This document shows, piece after piece, positions 7,864 to 16,371 of a DNA stretch of 64,000 nucleotides. How positions within the stretch are numbered: position 1 is the first letter of the stretch; every line of letters starts with the position of its first letter. The stretch spans positions 96,376 to 160,375 of the forward strand of contig NZ_JAEUXI010000006.1 of assembly GCF_016775005.1 (NCBI RefSeq), in the 5' to 3' direction. Source of the DNA: Streptococcus suis (GTDB lineage Bacteria; Bacillota; Bacilli; Lactobacillales; Streptococcaceae). The notes beneath the pieces were generated by a model, which made no database searches, had not been told where the DNA came from, and saw nothing but the letters and a program-made list of their open reading frames with translations. A program made the position numbers and the translations under genes.

Positions 7864-8823
7864 TTACAAACCGTAAAGGTAATCATCGTCCTGCATAGCT
7901 TCCACTTCACCAAGAAGATAGCCGTTACCGACTTGGGAGAAGAAGTCGTGGTTAGATGTACCGGTTGAGATACCGTTCATGATGATTGGGTTGACATCAT
8001 CTGCTGAATCTGGGAAGAGTGGATCCTGACCCAAGTTCATGAGGGCCTTGTTGGCGTTGTAACGAAGGAAAGTCAAGACTTCCTCAGTCCATCCAACTGC
8101 ATCATAGAGGGAGCGTGTATAGCCCTCTTCGTTTTCATAGAGTTGGTAGAGCAGGTCGTACATCCAGTCGCGGAGTTTGTCCTGTTCTTCCTCGGACAAT
8201 TCATTGAAACCAAGTTGGAACTTGTAACCGATGTAGGTACCGTGCACAGACTCGTCACGGATAATCAGCTTGATGATTTCTGCAACGTTGGCCAGCTTGT
8301 TGTTACCAAGGTAGTAGAGTGGCGTGAAGAAACCAGAGTAGAAGAGGAAGGTTTCTAGGAAAACGCTGGCTACTTTCTTTTCAAGCGGTGTACCTGTTTC
8401 GTAGATTTCGTTGATAATCTTTGCCTTGCGTTGCAAGTATTCGTTGCTGTTGGTCCATTCAAAGATGTCTTCAATCTCAGACTTGGTGTTCAAGGTTGAG
8501 AAGATAGAAGAGTAAGACTTAGCGTGAACAGACTCCATGAATTGAATGTTGTTGTAAACAGCTTCTTCATGCGGTGTACGAATATCGTTGCGAAGAGCTT
8601 GGACACCTGTTTCAGATTGAAGGGTATCCAAGAGGGTCAAGCCACCGAAGACCTTACCAACCAGGTCTTTTTCTTCAGCAGTCAGTTTACGCCAGTCATC
8701 CAAGTCGTTTGATAATGGGATACGTGTATCGAGCCAGAATTGCTCGGTCAATTTTTCCCAAGTTGACTTGTCGATCACATCCTCAATGGCGTTCCAGTTT
8801 ATGGCTTTGTAGTAGGTTTCCAT
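7864..8823 (-). CDS. nrdF: Class Ib ribonucleotide reductase, beta subunit
   Basis: Small, radical-bearing subunit of the aerobic class Ib ribonucleotide reductase; with NrdE it reduces ribonucleoside diphosphates for DNA synthesis. At 319 aa it has the family length. Metal-ligand motifs of the ferritin-like fold are visible: ESVHAKSYSSIF, LETFLFYSGF and IIRDESVHGTYIG. It lies 728 bp from nrdE in the same direction, an unusually large gap filled with structured repeats. A separate -10 (TACAAT on the minus strand, 8858–8863) stands just upstream of its ribosome binding site, so nrdF may have a second promoter in addition to read-through from nrdHE. Confidence 0.96.
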   Translation of the reverse strand: METYYKAINWNAIEDVIDKSTWEKLTEQFWLDTRIPLSNDLDDWRKLTAEEKDLVGKVFGGLTLLDTLQSETGVQALRNDIRTPHEEAVYNNIQFMESVHAKSYSSIFSTLNTKSEIEDIFEWTNSNEYLQRKAKIINEIYETGTPLEKKVASVFLETFLFYSGFFTPLYYLGNNKLANVAEIIKLIIRDESVHGTYIGYKFQLGFNELSEEEQDKLRDWMYDLLYQLYENEEGYTRSLYDAVGWTEEVLTFLRYNANKALMNLGQDPLFPDSADDVNPIIMNGISTGTSNHDFFSQVGNGYLLGEVEAMQDDDYLYGL

Positions 8824-8857
8824 ATTTCTCTCTTTCTTTTCTAGAAATATCTACACT

Positions 8858-8866
8858 ATTGTATCA
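8858..8866 (-). promoter_or_regulatory. Possible internal promoter for nrdF
   Basis: Reading the minus strand, TGATACAAT gives an extended -10 about 35 bp before the nrdF start. It would allow nrdF transcription independent of the nrdHE promoter. No clear -35. Confidence 0.45.
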
Positions 8867-8923
8867 TATTTTTTGCTAAAAAACGCCCCAAGGACGTTCT
8901 TTAGATGCTTTAGCATTAGTGTC

Positions 8924-9041
8924 TTACGACACGTAGAAACTGAAGACGATATTTCTTCAGTTTCGGAGTTAGTAAGGTAGCTAGCTAATCCGCTCATAGC
9001 GGTTAGCGTAGATTAGGTAGTTGATTTATCAACAGCTAATC
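8924..9041 (-). repeat. Structured repeat family A, copy A1
   Basis: Three successive hairpins: GAAACTGAAG/CTTCAGTTTC (8936–8945 with 8955–8964, loop ACGATATTT), GCTAATCCGC/GCGGTTAGC (8984–8993 with 8999–9007) and GTTGA/TCAAC (9020–9024 with 9029–9033), the last extended by GATTAG/CTAATC. The flank TTACGAC (8924–8930) and the linker TAGTAAGGTAGCTAG between hairpins 1 and 2 recur in every copy. Read in nrd sense (minus), the order is hairpin 3, 2, 1. Confidence 0.85.
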
Positions 9042-9050
9042 CCTTGCAAG

Positions 9051-9132
9051 TTACGACCTGAGAAAAGTCGCTCGAACTTAACGACTTTTCGAGGTAGTAA
9101 GCCACTTAGGTACTGACCATATAGTCAGTACC
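9051..9132 (-). repeat. Structured repeat family A, divergent partial copy
   Basis: Same plan with different stems: TTACGAC (9051–9057), GAAAAGTCG pairing with CGACTTTTC, linker GAGGTAGTAAG, then GGTACTGAC pairing with GTCAGTACC up to 9132. Stem sequences share nothing with copy A1, while the flanks do. Confidence 0.75.
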
Positions 9133-9164
9133 GTTCATTCATTAGATGCTTTGGTATTAGTGTA

Positions 9165-9290
9165 TTGCGACGTGTAGAAACTGAAGACGATATTTCTTCA
9201 GTTTCGGAGTTAGTGAGGTAGCTAGCCAATCCGCTTATAGCGGTTGGCGTAGATTAGCTAGTTGGTTTGCCAACAGCTAATCTTGCTACG
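9165..9290 (-). repeat. Structured repeat family A, copy A2
   Basis: Near-identical to A1 and A3 but with paired substitutions: hairpin 2 has C9227–G9246 where A1 has T8986–A9005, and hairpin 3 has G9265–C9270 where A1 has A9024–T9029. It ends in GCTACG like A3. Confidence 0.85.
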
Positions 9291-9296
9291 TCGAAA

Positions 9297-9423
9297 TCGA
9301 GTTCGGGCTAAGGACTTGGCAAAAAAGATAAATCCCTACGAGATGCAAGCCATCTCTGCGGTATTTCCTATTTTCTCATTTCCAACTTTCAACAGTCTCC
9401 CAGACTGTTGAAACGCCCTCACA
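9297..9423. repeat. Structured repeat family B, copy B3
   Basis: Third copy of the element found before alaS: AAAAAGAT, AAAT (9330–9333) pairing with ATTT (9363–9366), inner GAGATG (9340–9345) with CATCTC (9351–9356), then CCTATTTT. It is followed by a hairpin CAACAGTCT/AGACTGTTG and ACGCCCTCACATCTTA. It is sandwiched between family A copies A2 and A3. Confidence 0.75.
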
Positions 9424-9425
9424 TC

Positions 9426-9551
9426 TTACGACACGCAGAAACTGAAGACGATATTTCTTCAGTTTCGGAGTTAGTGAGGTAGCTAGCTAATCCGCCGATA
9501 GCGGTTAGCGTAGATTAGCTAGTTGGTTTACCAACAGCTAATCTTGCTACG
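9426..9551 (-). repeat. Structured repeat family A, copy A3 (abuts nrdE stop codon)
   Basis: Three hairpins as in A1. On the minus strand it begins CGTAGC immediately after the nrdE TAA. Hairpin 3 is GTTGG/CCAAC (9522–9526 with 9531–9535). The same junction, TAA followed by CGTAGC, occurs at the end of pheS. Confidence 0.85.
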
Positions 9552-11711
9552 TTAGATCACACAAGATTCACATTGGTTTGCGCCGACTTCTTCGCCGTCA
9601 TCGGTAAAGGTACGGATGTAGTAGATAGACTTGATACCTTTGTTGAAGGCGTAGTTACGAAGGATAGAGAGGTCACGCGTTGTTTGTTTGTTCTCTTTTT
9701 TCCATTCATAGAGTTCTTTTGGAAGCTCGCTGCGAAGGAAAAGAGTGAGTGACAAACCTTGGTCGACGTGCTCAGTTGCAGCAGCATAGACATCGATAAC
9801 CTTACGCATATCCATATCGTAGGCAGACTTGTAGAATGGAATGGTCTCAGTTGTCAAACCTGAAGCTGGATAGTAGATTTTTCCGATTTTCTTCTCTTGG
9901 CGTTCCTCAATCCGTTGTGTGATTGGGTGAATTGAAGCAGAAACGTCGTTGATGTAGCTGATTGATCCGTTTGGAGCAACAGCAAGTCGGTTTTGGTGGT
10001 AAAGACCATCTGCCATGACTTTCTCACGGAGGTCAGCCCAATCTTGTCCGCTTGGAATGAAAATACCTTCAAAGAGTTCTTTGACACGGTCAGATTGTGG
10101 TTGGTAATCCCCAGTCACATACTTATTGAAATAAGTACCGTCTGCGTATTTTGATTTGTCAAAATTATGGAAGGTTGTCTTGCGTTCGCGAGCAATATTA
10201 TTTGATTCTACCAAGGTCCAGTAGTTGAGGAGCATGAAGTAGATGTTGGTAAATTCCACAGCTGTTTTTGATCCGTAATCGATCAAATTTTGTGCCAGGT
10301 AAGAGTGAAGTCCCATAGCACCGAGTCCGATAGAATGAGCACGTTCATTTCCAGCCTCGATAGACGGTACAGCCGAAATGTGCGAATGGTCAGTTACGTA
10401 AGTAAGGGCACGTGTCATGGTACGGACAGAAAGTCCAAAGTCAGGTGACTTCATGAGGTTGACAATGTTGGTTGAGCCCAGGTTACATGACACATCTGTA
10501 CCCATTGTTAAAAATTCTTGCTTGTCGTTGATAACACTCGGTGTCTGAACTTGAAGAATTTCTGAACAGAGGTTAGACATGATAATCTTGCCGTCAACAG
10601 GATTGCTGCGGTTGGCAGTGTCGATGTTGATGACATAAGGGTAACCAGACTCTTGTTGGAGTTTAGAAATTTCTGTTTCTAAATCACGTGCCTTGATTTT
10701 TGTCTTACGAATGCGTGGGTTTGCTACCAACTCGTCGTATTTTTCAGTAATATCAAGGTAGCTGTAAGGCATACCGTATTCCAACTCAACAGAGTAAGGG
10801 CTGAAGAGGTACATGTCTTCATTTTTACGTGCCAACTCATAGAACTTATCAGGAACAGTGATTCCAAGTGACAAGGTCTTCACACGCACTTTCTCGTCAG
10901 CATTTTCCTTCTTAGTTGAAAGGAAGGCGATAATGTCTGGGTGGAAAACATCCAGATACACTACCCCAGCCCCTTGACGTTGCCCAAGTTGGTTAGAGTA
11001 AGAGAAGCTGTCTTCGAAAAGTTTCATAACTGGAACGACACCAGAAGCAGCTCCCTCGTAGCCCTTGATTGGAGCACCTGCCTCACGCAAGTTGCTGAGA
11101 GAGATACCAACCCCACCACCGATACGGGATAATTGCAGAGCAGAGTTGATGGAACGTCCGATCGAGTTCATATCGTCTGTGACTTGGATGAGGAAACACG
11201 ATACCAACTCACCACGACGAGCACGTCCAGCATTCAAGAAAGAAGGAGTAGCTGGCTGGTAACGCAAATGGATCATTTCGTTAGCCAAGTTCAAGGCCAA
11301 CTCTTCATTTCCTTCTGCAAAATACAAGGCGTTGAAGAGAACACGGTCTTCCATGCTCTCCAAATAGTAGGCACCGTCGTTTGTTTTGAGGGCATACTGA
11401 TTGTAGAACTTGTAGGCAGCCATGAAAGACTTGAAGCGGAAATTTTGGTCTTTCAAGAATTGATTAATTTTGATGATAAATTCTGGACTGTATTGGTCCA
11501 AAAATTCTTTCTCAAGATAGTTTTCTTCTAATAAGAAGGCAATCTTGTCCAAGATAGAATCAAATTGCTTGGTATTTGGGATAACATTTTCTTTGAAGAA
11601 GGCCTTAACAGCTTCTTGGTCCTTATGGAGAGGGATTTGCCCATTGACAGGACGGTTGATTTCGTTATTCAAACGGAAGTAGGACACATCGCCTAATTCT
11701 TTCAAACTCAT
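9552..11711 (-). CDS. nrdE: Class Ib ribonucleotide reductase, alpha subunit
   Basis: Catalytic large subunit (719 aa) of class Ib ribonucleotide reductase. Active-site motifs include SNLCSEILQVQTPS and CNLGSTNIVNLMKS, and the C-terminal redox pair is C-E-S-C (CESCVI), which receives electrons from NrdH. The ATG at 11711 is preferred over an upstream TTG because it matches family N-termini (MSLKELG). The operon runs nrdH–nrdE–(repeats)–nrdF. The stop codon TAA joins the structured repeat directly. Confidence 0.97.
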   Translation of the reverse strand: MSLKELGDVSYFRLNNEINRPVNGQIPLHKDQEAVKAFFKENVIPNTKQFDSILDKIAFLLEENYLEKEFLDQYSPEFIIKINQFLKDQNFRFKSFMAAYKFYNQYALKTNDGAYYLESMEDRVLFNALYFAEGNEELALNLANEMIHLRYQPATPSFLNAGRARRGELVSCFLIQVTDDMNSIGRSINSALQLSRIGGGVGISLSNLREAGAPIKGYEGAASGVVPVMKLFEDSFSYSNQLGQRQGAGVVYLDVFHPDIIAFLSTKKENADEKVRVKTLSLGITVPDKFYELARKNEDMYLFSPYSVELEYGMPYSYLDITEKYDELVANPRIRKTKIKARDLETEISKLQQESGYPYVINIDTANRSNPVDGKIIMSNLCSEILQVQTPSVINDKQEFLTMGTDVSCNLGSTNIVNLMKSPDFGLSVRTMTRALTYVTDHSHISAVPSIEAGNERAHSIGLGAMGLHSYLAQNLIDYGSKTAVEFTNIYFMLLNYWTLVESNNIARERKTTFHNFDKSKYADGTYFNKYVTGDYQPQSDRVKELFEGIFIPSGQDWADLREKVMADGLYHQNRLAVAPNGSISYINDVSASIHPITQRIEERQEKKIGKIYYPASGLTTETIPFYKSAYDMDMRKVIDVYAAATEHVDQGLSLTLFLRSELPKELYEWKKENKQTTRDLSILRNYAFNKGIKSIYYIRTFTDDGEEVGANQCESCVI

Positions 11712-11780
11712 ATACAATCTCTTTTCTATAAAAATGAAAAAGGAAGTAGGGCTAACAAGCCTCTTCCAATCAACATAGGC

Positions 11781-11999
11781 TTAGACCAATGCTTTTAATT
11801 TTGTAGGTTGGAAACCTGAAAAACTTTCTGTTTCTGTTTCGATGACAGGAGCAGATGAAAAACCAAGGCTTTTCACATGTTCGATGTATTCTGGTTGCTC
11901 ATCTAGGTTGATTTCAGTATAGGCTACATTGTGTTGGTCAAGAAATTTCTTGCTCATTTTGCATTGTACACAATCATTTTTTGAATAGATAGTGACCAT
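11781..11999 (-). CDS. nrdH: Glutaredoxin-like NrdH
   Basis: Small thioredoxin-fold protein (72 aa) that reduces NrdE, itself recharged by thioredoxin reductase. The redox motif is CVQC at residues 11–14, and the C-terminus carries the NrdH-type SFSGFQPTKL substrate loop. First gene of the nrdHEF operon, 69 bp ahead of nrdE. The promoter and repressor boxes lie just upstream (12055–12149). Confidence 0.95.
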   Translation of the reverse strand: MVTIYSKNDCVQCKMSKKFLDQHNVAYTEINLDEQPEYIEHVKSLGFSSAPVIETETESFSGFQPTKLKALV

Positions 12000-12054
12000 T
12001 CACGTTCTCCTTTGTTCTTGGGGAAATAAAAAATCCCAATTTTGTTACCAGTCT

Positions 12055-12083
12055 AGGATACAAGATTTTGTGTTTAAAGTCAA
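12055..12083 (-). promoter_or_regulatory. Promoter of nrdHE(F)
   Basis: On the minus strand, TTGACT (12078–12083), 17-bp spacer, TATCCT (12055–12060). An NrdR-like box lies in the spacer and -10. Confidence 0.75.
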
Positions 12084-12149
12084 GGTCTAAGCTTGAATGT
12101 ATAACTAAATATTGTGTTCACAAACATTTTCTTATACAAGATATTGTGT
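12058..12149 (-). promoter_or_regulatory. Three NrdR-type boxes
   Basis: ATACAAGATTTTGTGT (12058–12073), a degenerate TAACTAAATATTGTGT (12102–12117) and ATACAAGATATTGTGT (12134–12149) resemble the NrdR consensus (palindromic ACAC–ATAT–GTGT). The last two are 32 bp apart, the spacing of about three helix turns known for paired NrdR boxes. The first overlaps the -10 region, so repression of nrd by NrdR–dATP is expected. Confidence 0.8.
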
Positions 12150-12241
12150 AAAACAAGGAAGAAAACGCTCAGCAGAGGGGAAAATGGTCAAAAACAAGCC
12201 TGTCTATCTTTTAGAGTATGAAAAACTGAAAGGAGTAGGGT

Positions 12242-12475
12242 ATGAAAAACGACTTTTTATCAACAATTGTCTTAAATGGGAGTTGAGAAGATTCGATTTC
12301 CTGAAACTCTAGTATCGGTTGGAAAGAAGCAGCAGATGAAATTGTGCAGGCGCTTGAATGTGCATTTTCTAGTAAAGTCATTACGATTGACCTGGCTCAA
12401 CCTTCTCAGGTGAAGGCAAAAACCACATCCGAATTTGTAGATTATTTAATTGAAGCGATTGAGTTTCTTGATTAA
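12242..12475 (+). pseudogene. Small ORF of 77 codons interrupted by two in-frame TGA codons
   Basis: A strong ribosome binding site (AAAGGAG, about 12229–12235) precedes ATG at 12242. The frame reads MKNDFLSTIVLNGS, TGA (12284–12286), EDSIS, TGA (12302–12304), then a long open tail with coding-like content (GWKEAADEIVQALECAF, TTSEFVDYLIEAIEFLD) to TAA at 12473. The product is not recognised. Most likely a decayed gene, since start, frame and tail are all preserved and only stop codons intervene. It lies between the nrd promoter and ptsH, and no other gene occupies 12150–12600. Confidence 0.55.
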
Positions 12476-12524
12476 CTTTTCCCAATTTTTATCAGTTGAA
12501 AATCTGAAAGTGGACAAAAAAATC

Positions 12525-12553
12525 TTGAAAATGATTTCAAAAAGTGGTATAAT
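12525..12553 (+). promoter_or_regulatory. ptsHI promoter with cre-like site
   Basis: TTGAAA (12525–12530), 17-bp spacer, TATAAT (12548–12553). TGAAAATGATTTCA at 12526–12539 is a near-palindrome matching the catabolite-responsive element except for the central CG, and it overlaps the -35, so CcpA control is possible. Confidence 0.8.
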
Positions 12554-12617
12554 GCTCCTTGTAAGGGTTATCATTCGGTAACCTACAATTTTTGATAAAA
12601 TAAAGGAGAATCCAAAT

Positions 12618-12881
12618 ATGGCTTCAAAAGATTTCCACATTGTGGCAGAAACTGGTATTCACGCTCGTCCAGCAACTTTGCTTGTTCAAACAGCTAGCAA
12701 ATTCGCTTCAGACATCACTTTGAACTACAAAGACAAGTCTGTAAACCTTAAGTCTATCATGGGTGTTATGAGTCTTGGTGTTGGCCAAGGTGCTGACGTA
12801 ACAATCACTGCTGAAGGTGCTGATGCTGACGACGCAATCGCAGCAATCACTGAAACAATGGACAAAGAAGGATTGGCATAA
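12618..12881 (+). CDS. ptsH: Phosphocarrier protein HPr
   Basis: Cytosolic phosphocarrier of the sugar phosphotransferase system: takes phosphate from enzyme I and passes it to sugar-specific EIIA domains. His15 (GIHARPA) is the catalytic site and Ser46 ([11 protein letters not shown]) the site for HPr kinase, whose product is the CcpA co-repressor. At 87 aa the length is standard. Strong promoter and an AAAGGAG site precede it; ptsI follows after 4 bp. Confidence 0.98.
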   Translation: MASKDFHIVAETGIHARPATLLVQTASKFASDITLNYKDKSVNLKSIMGVMSLGVGQGADVTITAEGADADDAIAAITETMDKEGLA

Positions 12882-12885
12882 GAAT

Positions 12886-14619
12886 ATGACAGAAATGCTT
12901 AAAGGAATTGCAGCATCTGACGGTGTTGCCGTTGCTAAGGCATATCTACTCGTTCAGCCAGATTTGTCATTTGAAACTGTTACAGTTGAAGATACAAATG
13001 CAGAAGAAGCTCGTTTGGATGCAGCTCTTGAAGCATCACAAAACGAGCTTTCTCTTATTCGTGAGAACGCAGTAGCAAGCCTTGGTGAAGAAGCCGCAGC
13101 TGTATTTGATGCGCATTTGATGGTTCTTGCTGACCCAGAAATGGTTGGTCAGATCAAAGAAACAATCCGTGCCAAGAAAACAAATGCAGAAACTGGTTTG
13201 AAAGAAGTAACGGATATGTTTATCGCTATCTTTGAAGGTATGGATGACAACCCATACATGCAAGAGCGTGCGGCAGACATTCGCGACGTAACCAAGCGTG
13301 TCTTGGCTAACCTTCTTGGTGTTCGCCTTCCAAACCCATCTGCTATCAACGAAGAGTCAATCGTTATTGCGCATGACTTGACACCTTCAGATACGGCACA
13401 GTTGAACAAACAGTTTGTAAAAGCCTTTGTAACCAACATCGGCGGACGTACAAGCCACTCAGCTATCATGGCTCGTACACTTGAAATTGCTGCTGTTTTG
13501 GGTACAAATAACATTACTGAAATCGTTAAAGATGGCGATGTCCTCGCTGTTAACGGTATTACTGGTGATGTAGTCATCAACCCTTCTGAAGAAGTGATTG
13601 CAGAATTTAAGGCAGCTGGTGAAGCCTATGCTAAACAAAAAGCTGAATGGGCTCTTTTGAAAGATGCTCAAACAGTTACAGCTGACGGCAAACACTTTGA
13701 ATTGGCAGCAAACATCGGTACACCAAAAGACGTTGAAGGTGTAAATGATAACGGTGCAGAAGCTGTTGGTCTTTACCGTACAGAGTTCTTGTACATGGAC
13801 TCACAAGACTTCCCAACTGAAGATGAGCAATACGAAGCTTACAAGGCTGTTCTTGAAGGTATGAACGGCAAGCCTGTTGTGGTTCGTACAATGGATATCG
13901 GTGGTGATAAGGAGCTTCCTTACTTCGATCTTCCACACGAAATGAACCCATTCCTTGGTTTCCGTGCCCTTCGTATCTCTATCTCTGAGACTGGTAACCA
14001 AATGTTCCGTACTCAGTTGCGTGCCCTTCTTCGTTCATCTGTACATGGTAAACTTCGCATCATGTTCCCAATGGTTGCCTTGTTGACTGAATTCCGTGCA
14101 GCAAAAGCAATCCTTGAAGAAGAAAAAGCAAACTTGTTGGCTGAAGGTGTAGCAGTTGCAGATGATATCCAAGTTGGTATCATGATTGAAATCCCTGCAG
14201 CAGCAATGATTGCAGACCAATTCGCTAAAGAAGTTGACTTCTTCTCAATTGGTACAAACGACCTTATCCAGTACACTATGGCAGCAGACCGTATGAACGA
14301 ACAAGTTTCATACCTCTACCAACCATATAACCCATCAATTCTTCGCTTGATCAACAACGTTATCAAGGCTGCACACGCAGAAGGCAAATGGGCTGGTATG
14401 TGTGGTGAGATGGCTGGTGATCAACAAGCTGTTCCACTTCTTGTAGGTATGGGCTTGGATGAGTTCTCTATGAGTGCAACATCTGTACTTCGTACACGTA
14501 GCCTCATGAAGACGCTTGATACAGCTAAGATGGAAGAATATGCTCACCGTGCCTTGACAGAATGTGCTACGGCAGAAGAAGTTCTTGAACTTCAAAAAGA
14601 GTATGTTGATTTCGACTAA
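12886..14619 (+). CDS. ptsI: PTS enzyme I (phosphoenolpyruvate–protein phosphotransferase)
   Basis: Transfers phosphate from phosphoenolpyruvate to HPr; cytosolic, 577 aa. The active-site histidine lies in [16 protein letters not shown] (about residue 190); the PEP-binding barrel shows [25 protein letters not shown], and [19 protein letters not shown], with the catalytic Cys in GMCGEMAGD. The ATG at 12886 is chosen because the family starts [13 protein letters not shown]; longer readings would overlap ptsH. It forms an operon with ptsH and ends in a strong terminator. Confidence 0.98.
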   Translation: MTEMLKGIAASDGVAVAKAYLLVQPDLSFETVTVEDTNAEEARLDAALEASQNELSLIRENAVASLGEEAAAVFDAHLMVLADPEMVGQIKETIRAKKTNAETGLKEVTDMFIAIFEGMDDNPYMQERAADIRDVTKRVLANLLGVRLPNPSAINEESIVIAHDLTPSDTAQLNKQFVKAFVTNIGGRTSHSAIMARTLEIAAVLGTNNITEIVKDGDVLAVNGITGDVVINPSEEVIAEFKAAGEAYAKQKAEWALLKDAQTVTADGKHFELAANIGTPKDVEGVNDNGAEAVGLYRTEFLYMDSQDFPTEDEQYEAYKAVLEGMNGKPVVVRTMDIGGDKELPYFDLPHEMNPFLGFRALRISISETGNQMFRTQLRALLRSSVHGKLRIMFPMVALLTEFRAAKAILEEEKANLLAEGVAVADDIQVGIMIEIPAAAMIADQFAKEVDFFSIGTNDLIQYTMAADRMNEQVSYLYQPYNPSILRLINNVIKAAHAEGKWAGMCGEMAGDQQAVPLLVGMGLDEFSMSATSVLRTRSLMKTLDTAKMEEYAHRALTECATAEEVLELQKEYVDFD

Positions 14620-14624
14620 TCATT

Positions 14625-14658
14625 GAAAAAAAGCAGGGATTGAATCCTTGCTTTTTTT
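14625..14658 (+). terminator. Terminator after ptsI
   Basis: AAAAAAAGCAGGGAT pairs with ATCCTTGCTTTTTTT. Confidence 0.9.
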
Positions 14659-14701
14659 ACTGTTCACAAAAAGACTTGTCGGAGCAAGTCTTCTTGAGTG
14701 C

Positions 14702-16189
14702 TTAGTTTTTCTGATAAAACTTGTTGTGTTGGTAGATAGGGTCAAAGGTAAGATTGATGCCTAATTTACGGAGGACGCTCTTATCTTCATCGGATAGGAT
14801 AACAGTCGAATGGGCTTCGCTACCATTTAATTGCCCCAATTCTTTCATGGCACGTGCAGCAAGAGGGCTATCTTGTGCCGTGATGGCAAGGGCGTTAAGA
14901 ATCTCACTTGCATCGAGTCGTGTATTTGTCTTATCCAGATAATCTGCCTTCAATTCTTGAATTGGGCGGATGTAGTTTGGTTCGATAAGAAGTGTTTCAT
15001 CATCGATGTTAGCGATTTGCTTGATAGCATTGAGAAGAACAGTTGCAGTTGGTTTGAGGAGGTCGGATGTCTTACCTGTTACCATCTCTCCATTTGGCAA
15101 CTGAATAGCTAGGGCAGGGCTAGTTGTCAGCTCTGCTTTTTCGCGTGCAGCGATAACGACCTTACGATCTGCTGGTGTCACACCGACTTCATTCATGAGG
15201 AGTTCAATCTTTTTAACTGCTTGCTCGCTAACCCGCTCTGCCTTGAAATCAACCAAGGTTTGGTAGTAGCGACGGATGATTTCTTGCTTAGATGCTTCGA
15301 TAGCAGCCTCTTCGTCTACGATGGAGTAGCCCACCATGTTGACGCCCATGTCCGTAGGTGAGGCGTATGGTGATTTGTTCAAAATACGTTCAAAGGTACG
15401 GTTGAGGACAGGGAAGACTTCGATGTCACGGTTGTAGTTGACCGCGGTTTTGCCGTAGGTTTGCAGGTGGAAGGGGTCAATCATGTTGAGGTCGTCAAGG
15501 TCGGCAGTTGCTGCTTCATAGGCCAAGTTAACGGGATGGTGGAGTGGTAAGTTCCACACTGGGAAGGTTTCAAACTTAGCATAGCCTGATGTTACGCCGT
15601 GCAGTTGGTCGTGGTAAAGTTGGGAGATACAAGTCGCTAATTTACCTGAACCAGGTCCAGGTGCGGTGACAACGACGAGATTGCGACTAGTTTCGATATA
15701 ATCGTTCTTGCCCATACCTTCTGGTGAGATGATGTGGTCGATATCAGAAGGATAACCCTTGATTGGGTAGTGGAGATAGGACTTGATACCATGTTTTTCC
15801 AATTGCTTGCGGAAGGCATCTGCGGCTGGTTGGTTGCGGTATTGGGTAATGACGACAGAACCAACATAAATATCAATATCATTGAAAGTATCAATCAAAC
15901 GGAAGACTTCTTGGTCATAAGAGATACCCAAGTCGCCACGTGCCTTAGAATGTTCGATATTGCTGGCATTGATGGCGATGACAATTTCTACTTGGTCTTT
16001 CAACTCTTGGAGGAGTTTGATTTTATTATCTGGTTCATAGCCTGGTAAAACACGGGCTGCGTGGAAATCTTCCAACATTTTTCCGCCAAATTCCATATAG
16101 AGCTTGCCTTCAAACTGGGCAATACGCTCTAAAATATGATCACGTTGTAGGTTCAAATACTTATTTGAATCAAATGCAATCTGCTTCAT
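14702..16189 (-). CDS. DUF1846 family protein
   Basis: Conserved 495-aa cytosolic protein of the DUF1846 family. It starts [20 protein letters not shown], and the internal [22 protein letters not shown] segment resembles a nucleotide-binding loop. Structures are known for the family but I know of no established reaction. The ATG at 16189 is chosen over an upstream in-frame start because GGAGGA stands 8 bp before it and the extra residues would lie over the leader terminator. Transcribed alone from a strong promoter with an attenuator-like leader. No neighbour on the same strand gives functional context. Confidence 0.85.
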   Translation of the reverse strand: MKQIAFDSNKYLNLQRDHILERIAQFEGKLYMEFGGKMLEDFHAARVLPGYEPDNKIKLLQELKDQVEIVIAINASNIEHSKARGDLGISYDQEVFRLIDTFNDIDIYVGSVVITQYRNQPAADAFRKQLEKHGIKSYLHYPIKGYPSDIDHIISPEGMGKNDYIETSRNLVVVTAPGPGSGKLATCISQLYHDQLHGVTSGYAKFETFPVWNLPLHHPVNLAYEAATADLDDLNMIDPFHLQTYGKTAVNYNRDIEVFPVLNRTFERILNKSPYASPTDMGVNMVGYSIVDEEAAIEASKQEIIRRYYQTLVDFKAERVSEQAVKKIELLMNEVGVTPADRKVVIAAREKAELTTSPALAIQLPNGEMVTGKTSDLLKPTATVLLNAIKQIANIDDETLLIEPNYIRPIQELKADYLDKTNTRLDASEILNALAITAQDSPLAARAMKELGQLNGSEAHSTVILSDEDKSVLRKLGINLTFDPIYQHNKFYQKN

Positions 16190-16235
16190 ACAAAAATTCC
16201 TCCATATAATCATTAAATTGGGTCCAAGCTTGTCT

Positions 16236-16304
16236 GAAAAAAACAAAAATAGCTCCCTAAAACTAGGGAGCCTTTTCTCCGCCCTCTCAAAAGAGGTGCC
16301 CGAA
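16236..16304 (-). promoter_or_regulatory. Leader with terminator and competing helix before DUF1846 gene
   Basis: On the minus strand, the 5' leader contains CCTCT/AGAGG (hairpin 1), then GCGGAGAAAAGGCTCC, then the strong terminator GCTCCCTA–GTTT–TAGGGAGC (16271–16252) followed by a U-rich tract. GGAG before the terminator can pair with CTCC of its 5' arm, giving an alternative fold. This is the plan of a riboswitch or attenuator; I do not recognise the class. Confidence 0.6.
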
Positions 16305-16308
16305 CAAT

Positions 16309-16337
16309 ACTATAACAAACTGTGCTAATCTTGTCAA
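16309..16337 (-). promoter_or_regulatory. Promoter of the DUF1846 gene
   Basis: Minus strand TTGACA (16332–16337), 17-bp spacer, TATAGT (16309–16314); near-consensus. Confidence 0.85.
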
Positions 16338-16371
16338 GAAAAAGTCAGATAGAACAAAATTAAATAAGTGT

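Noticed and set aside
8574..8879. An open frame of 101 codons antisense to nrdF
   Set aside because: It overlaps a well-supported conserved gene and lacks a ribosome binding site.
8858..8880. NrdR box before nrdF
   Set aside because: ACACTATTGTATCATA matches only half of the consensus, and no second box lies 31–32 bp away.
12284..12304. In-frame TGA codons as selenocysteine sites
   Set aside because: No SECIS-like hairpin is apparent right after either TGA, and streptococci are not known to make selenoproteins; decay is simpler.
12112..12312. A 66-codon open frame downstream of the NrdR boxes
   Set aside because: It begins inside the operator region without a ribosome binding site. The frame from 12242 has a better site and a coding-like tail, so I annotated that as a broken gene.
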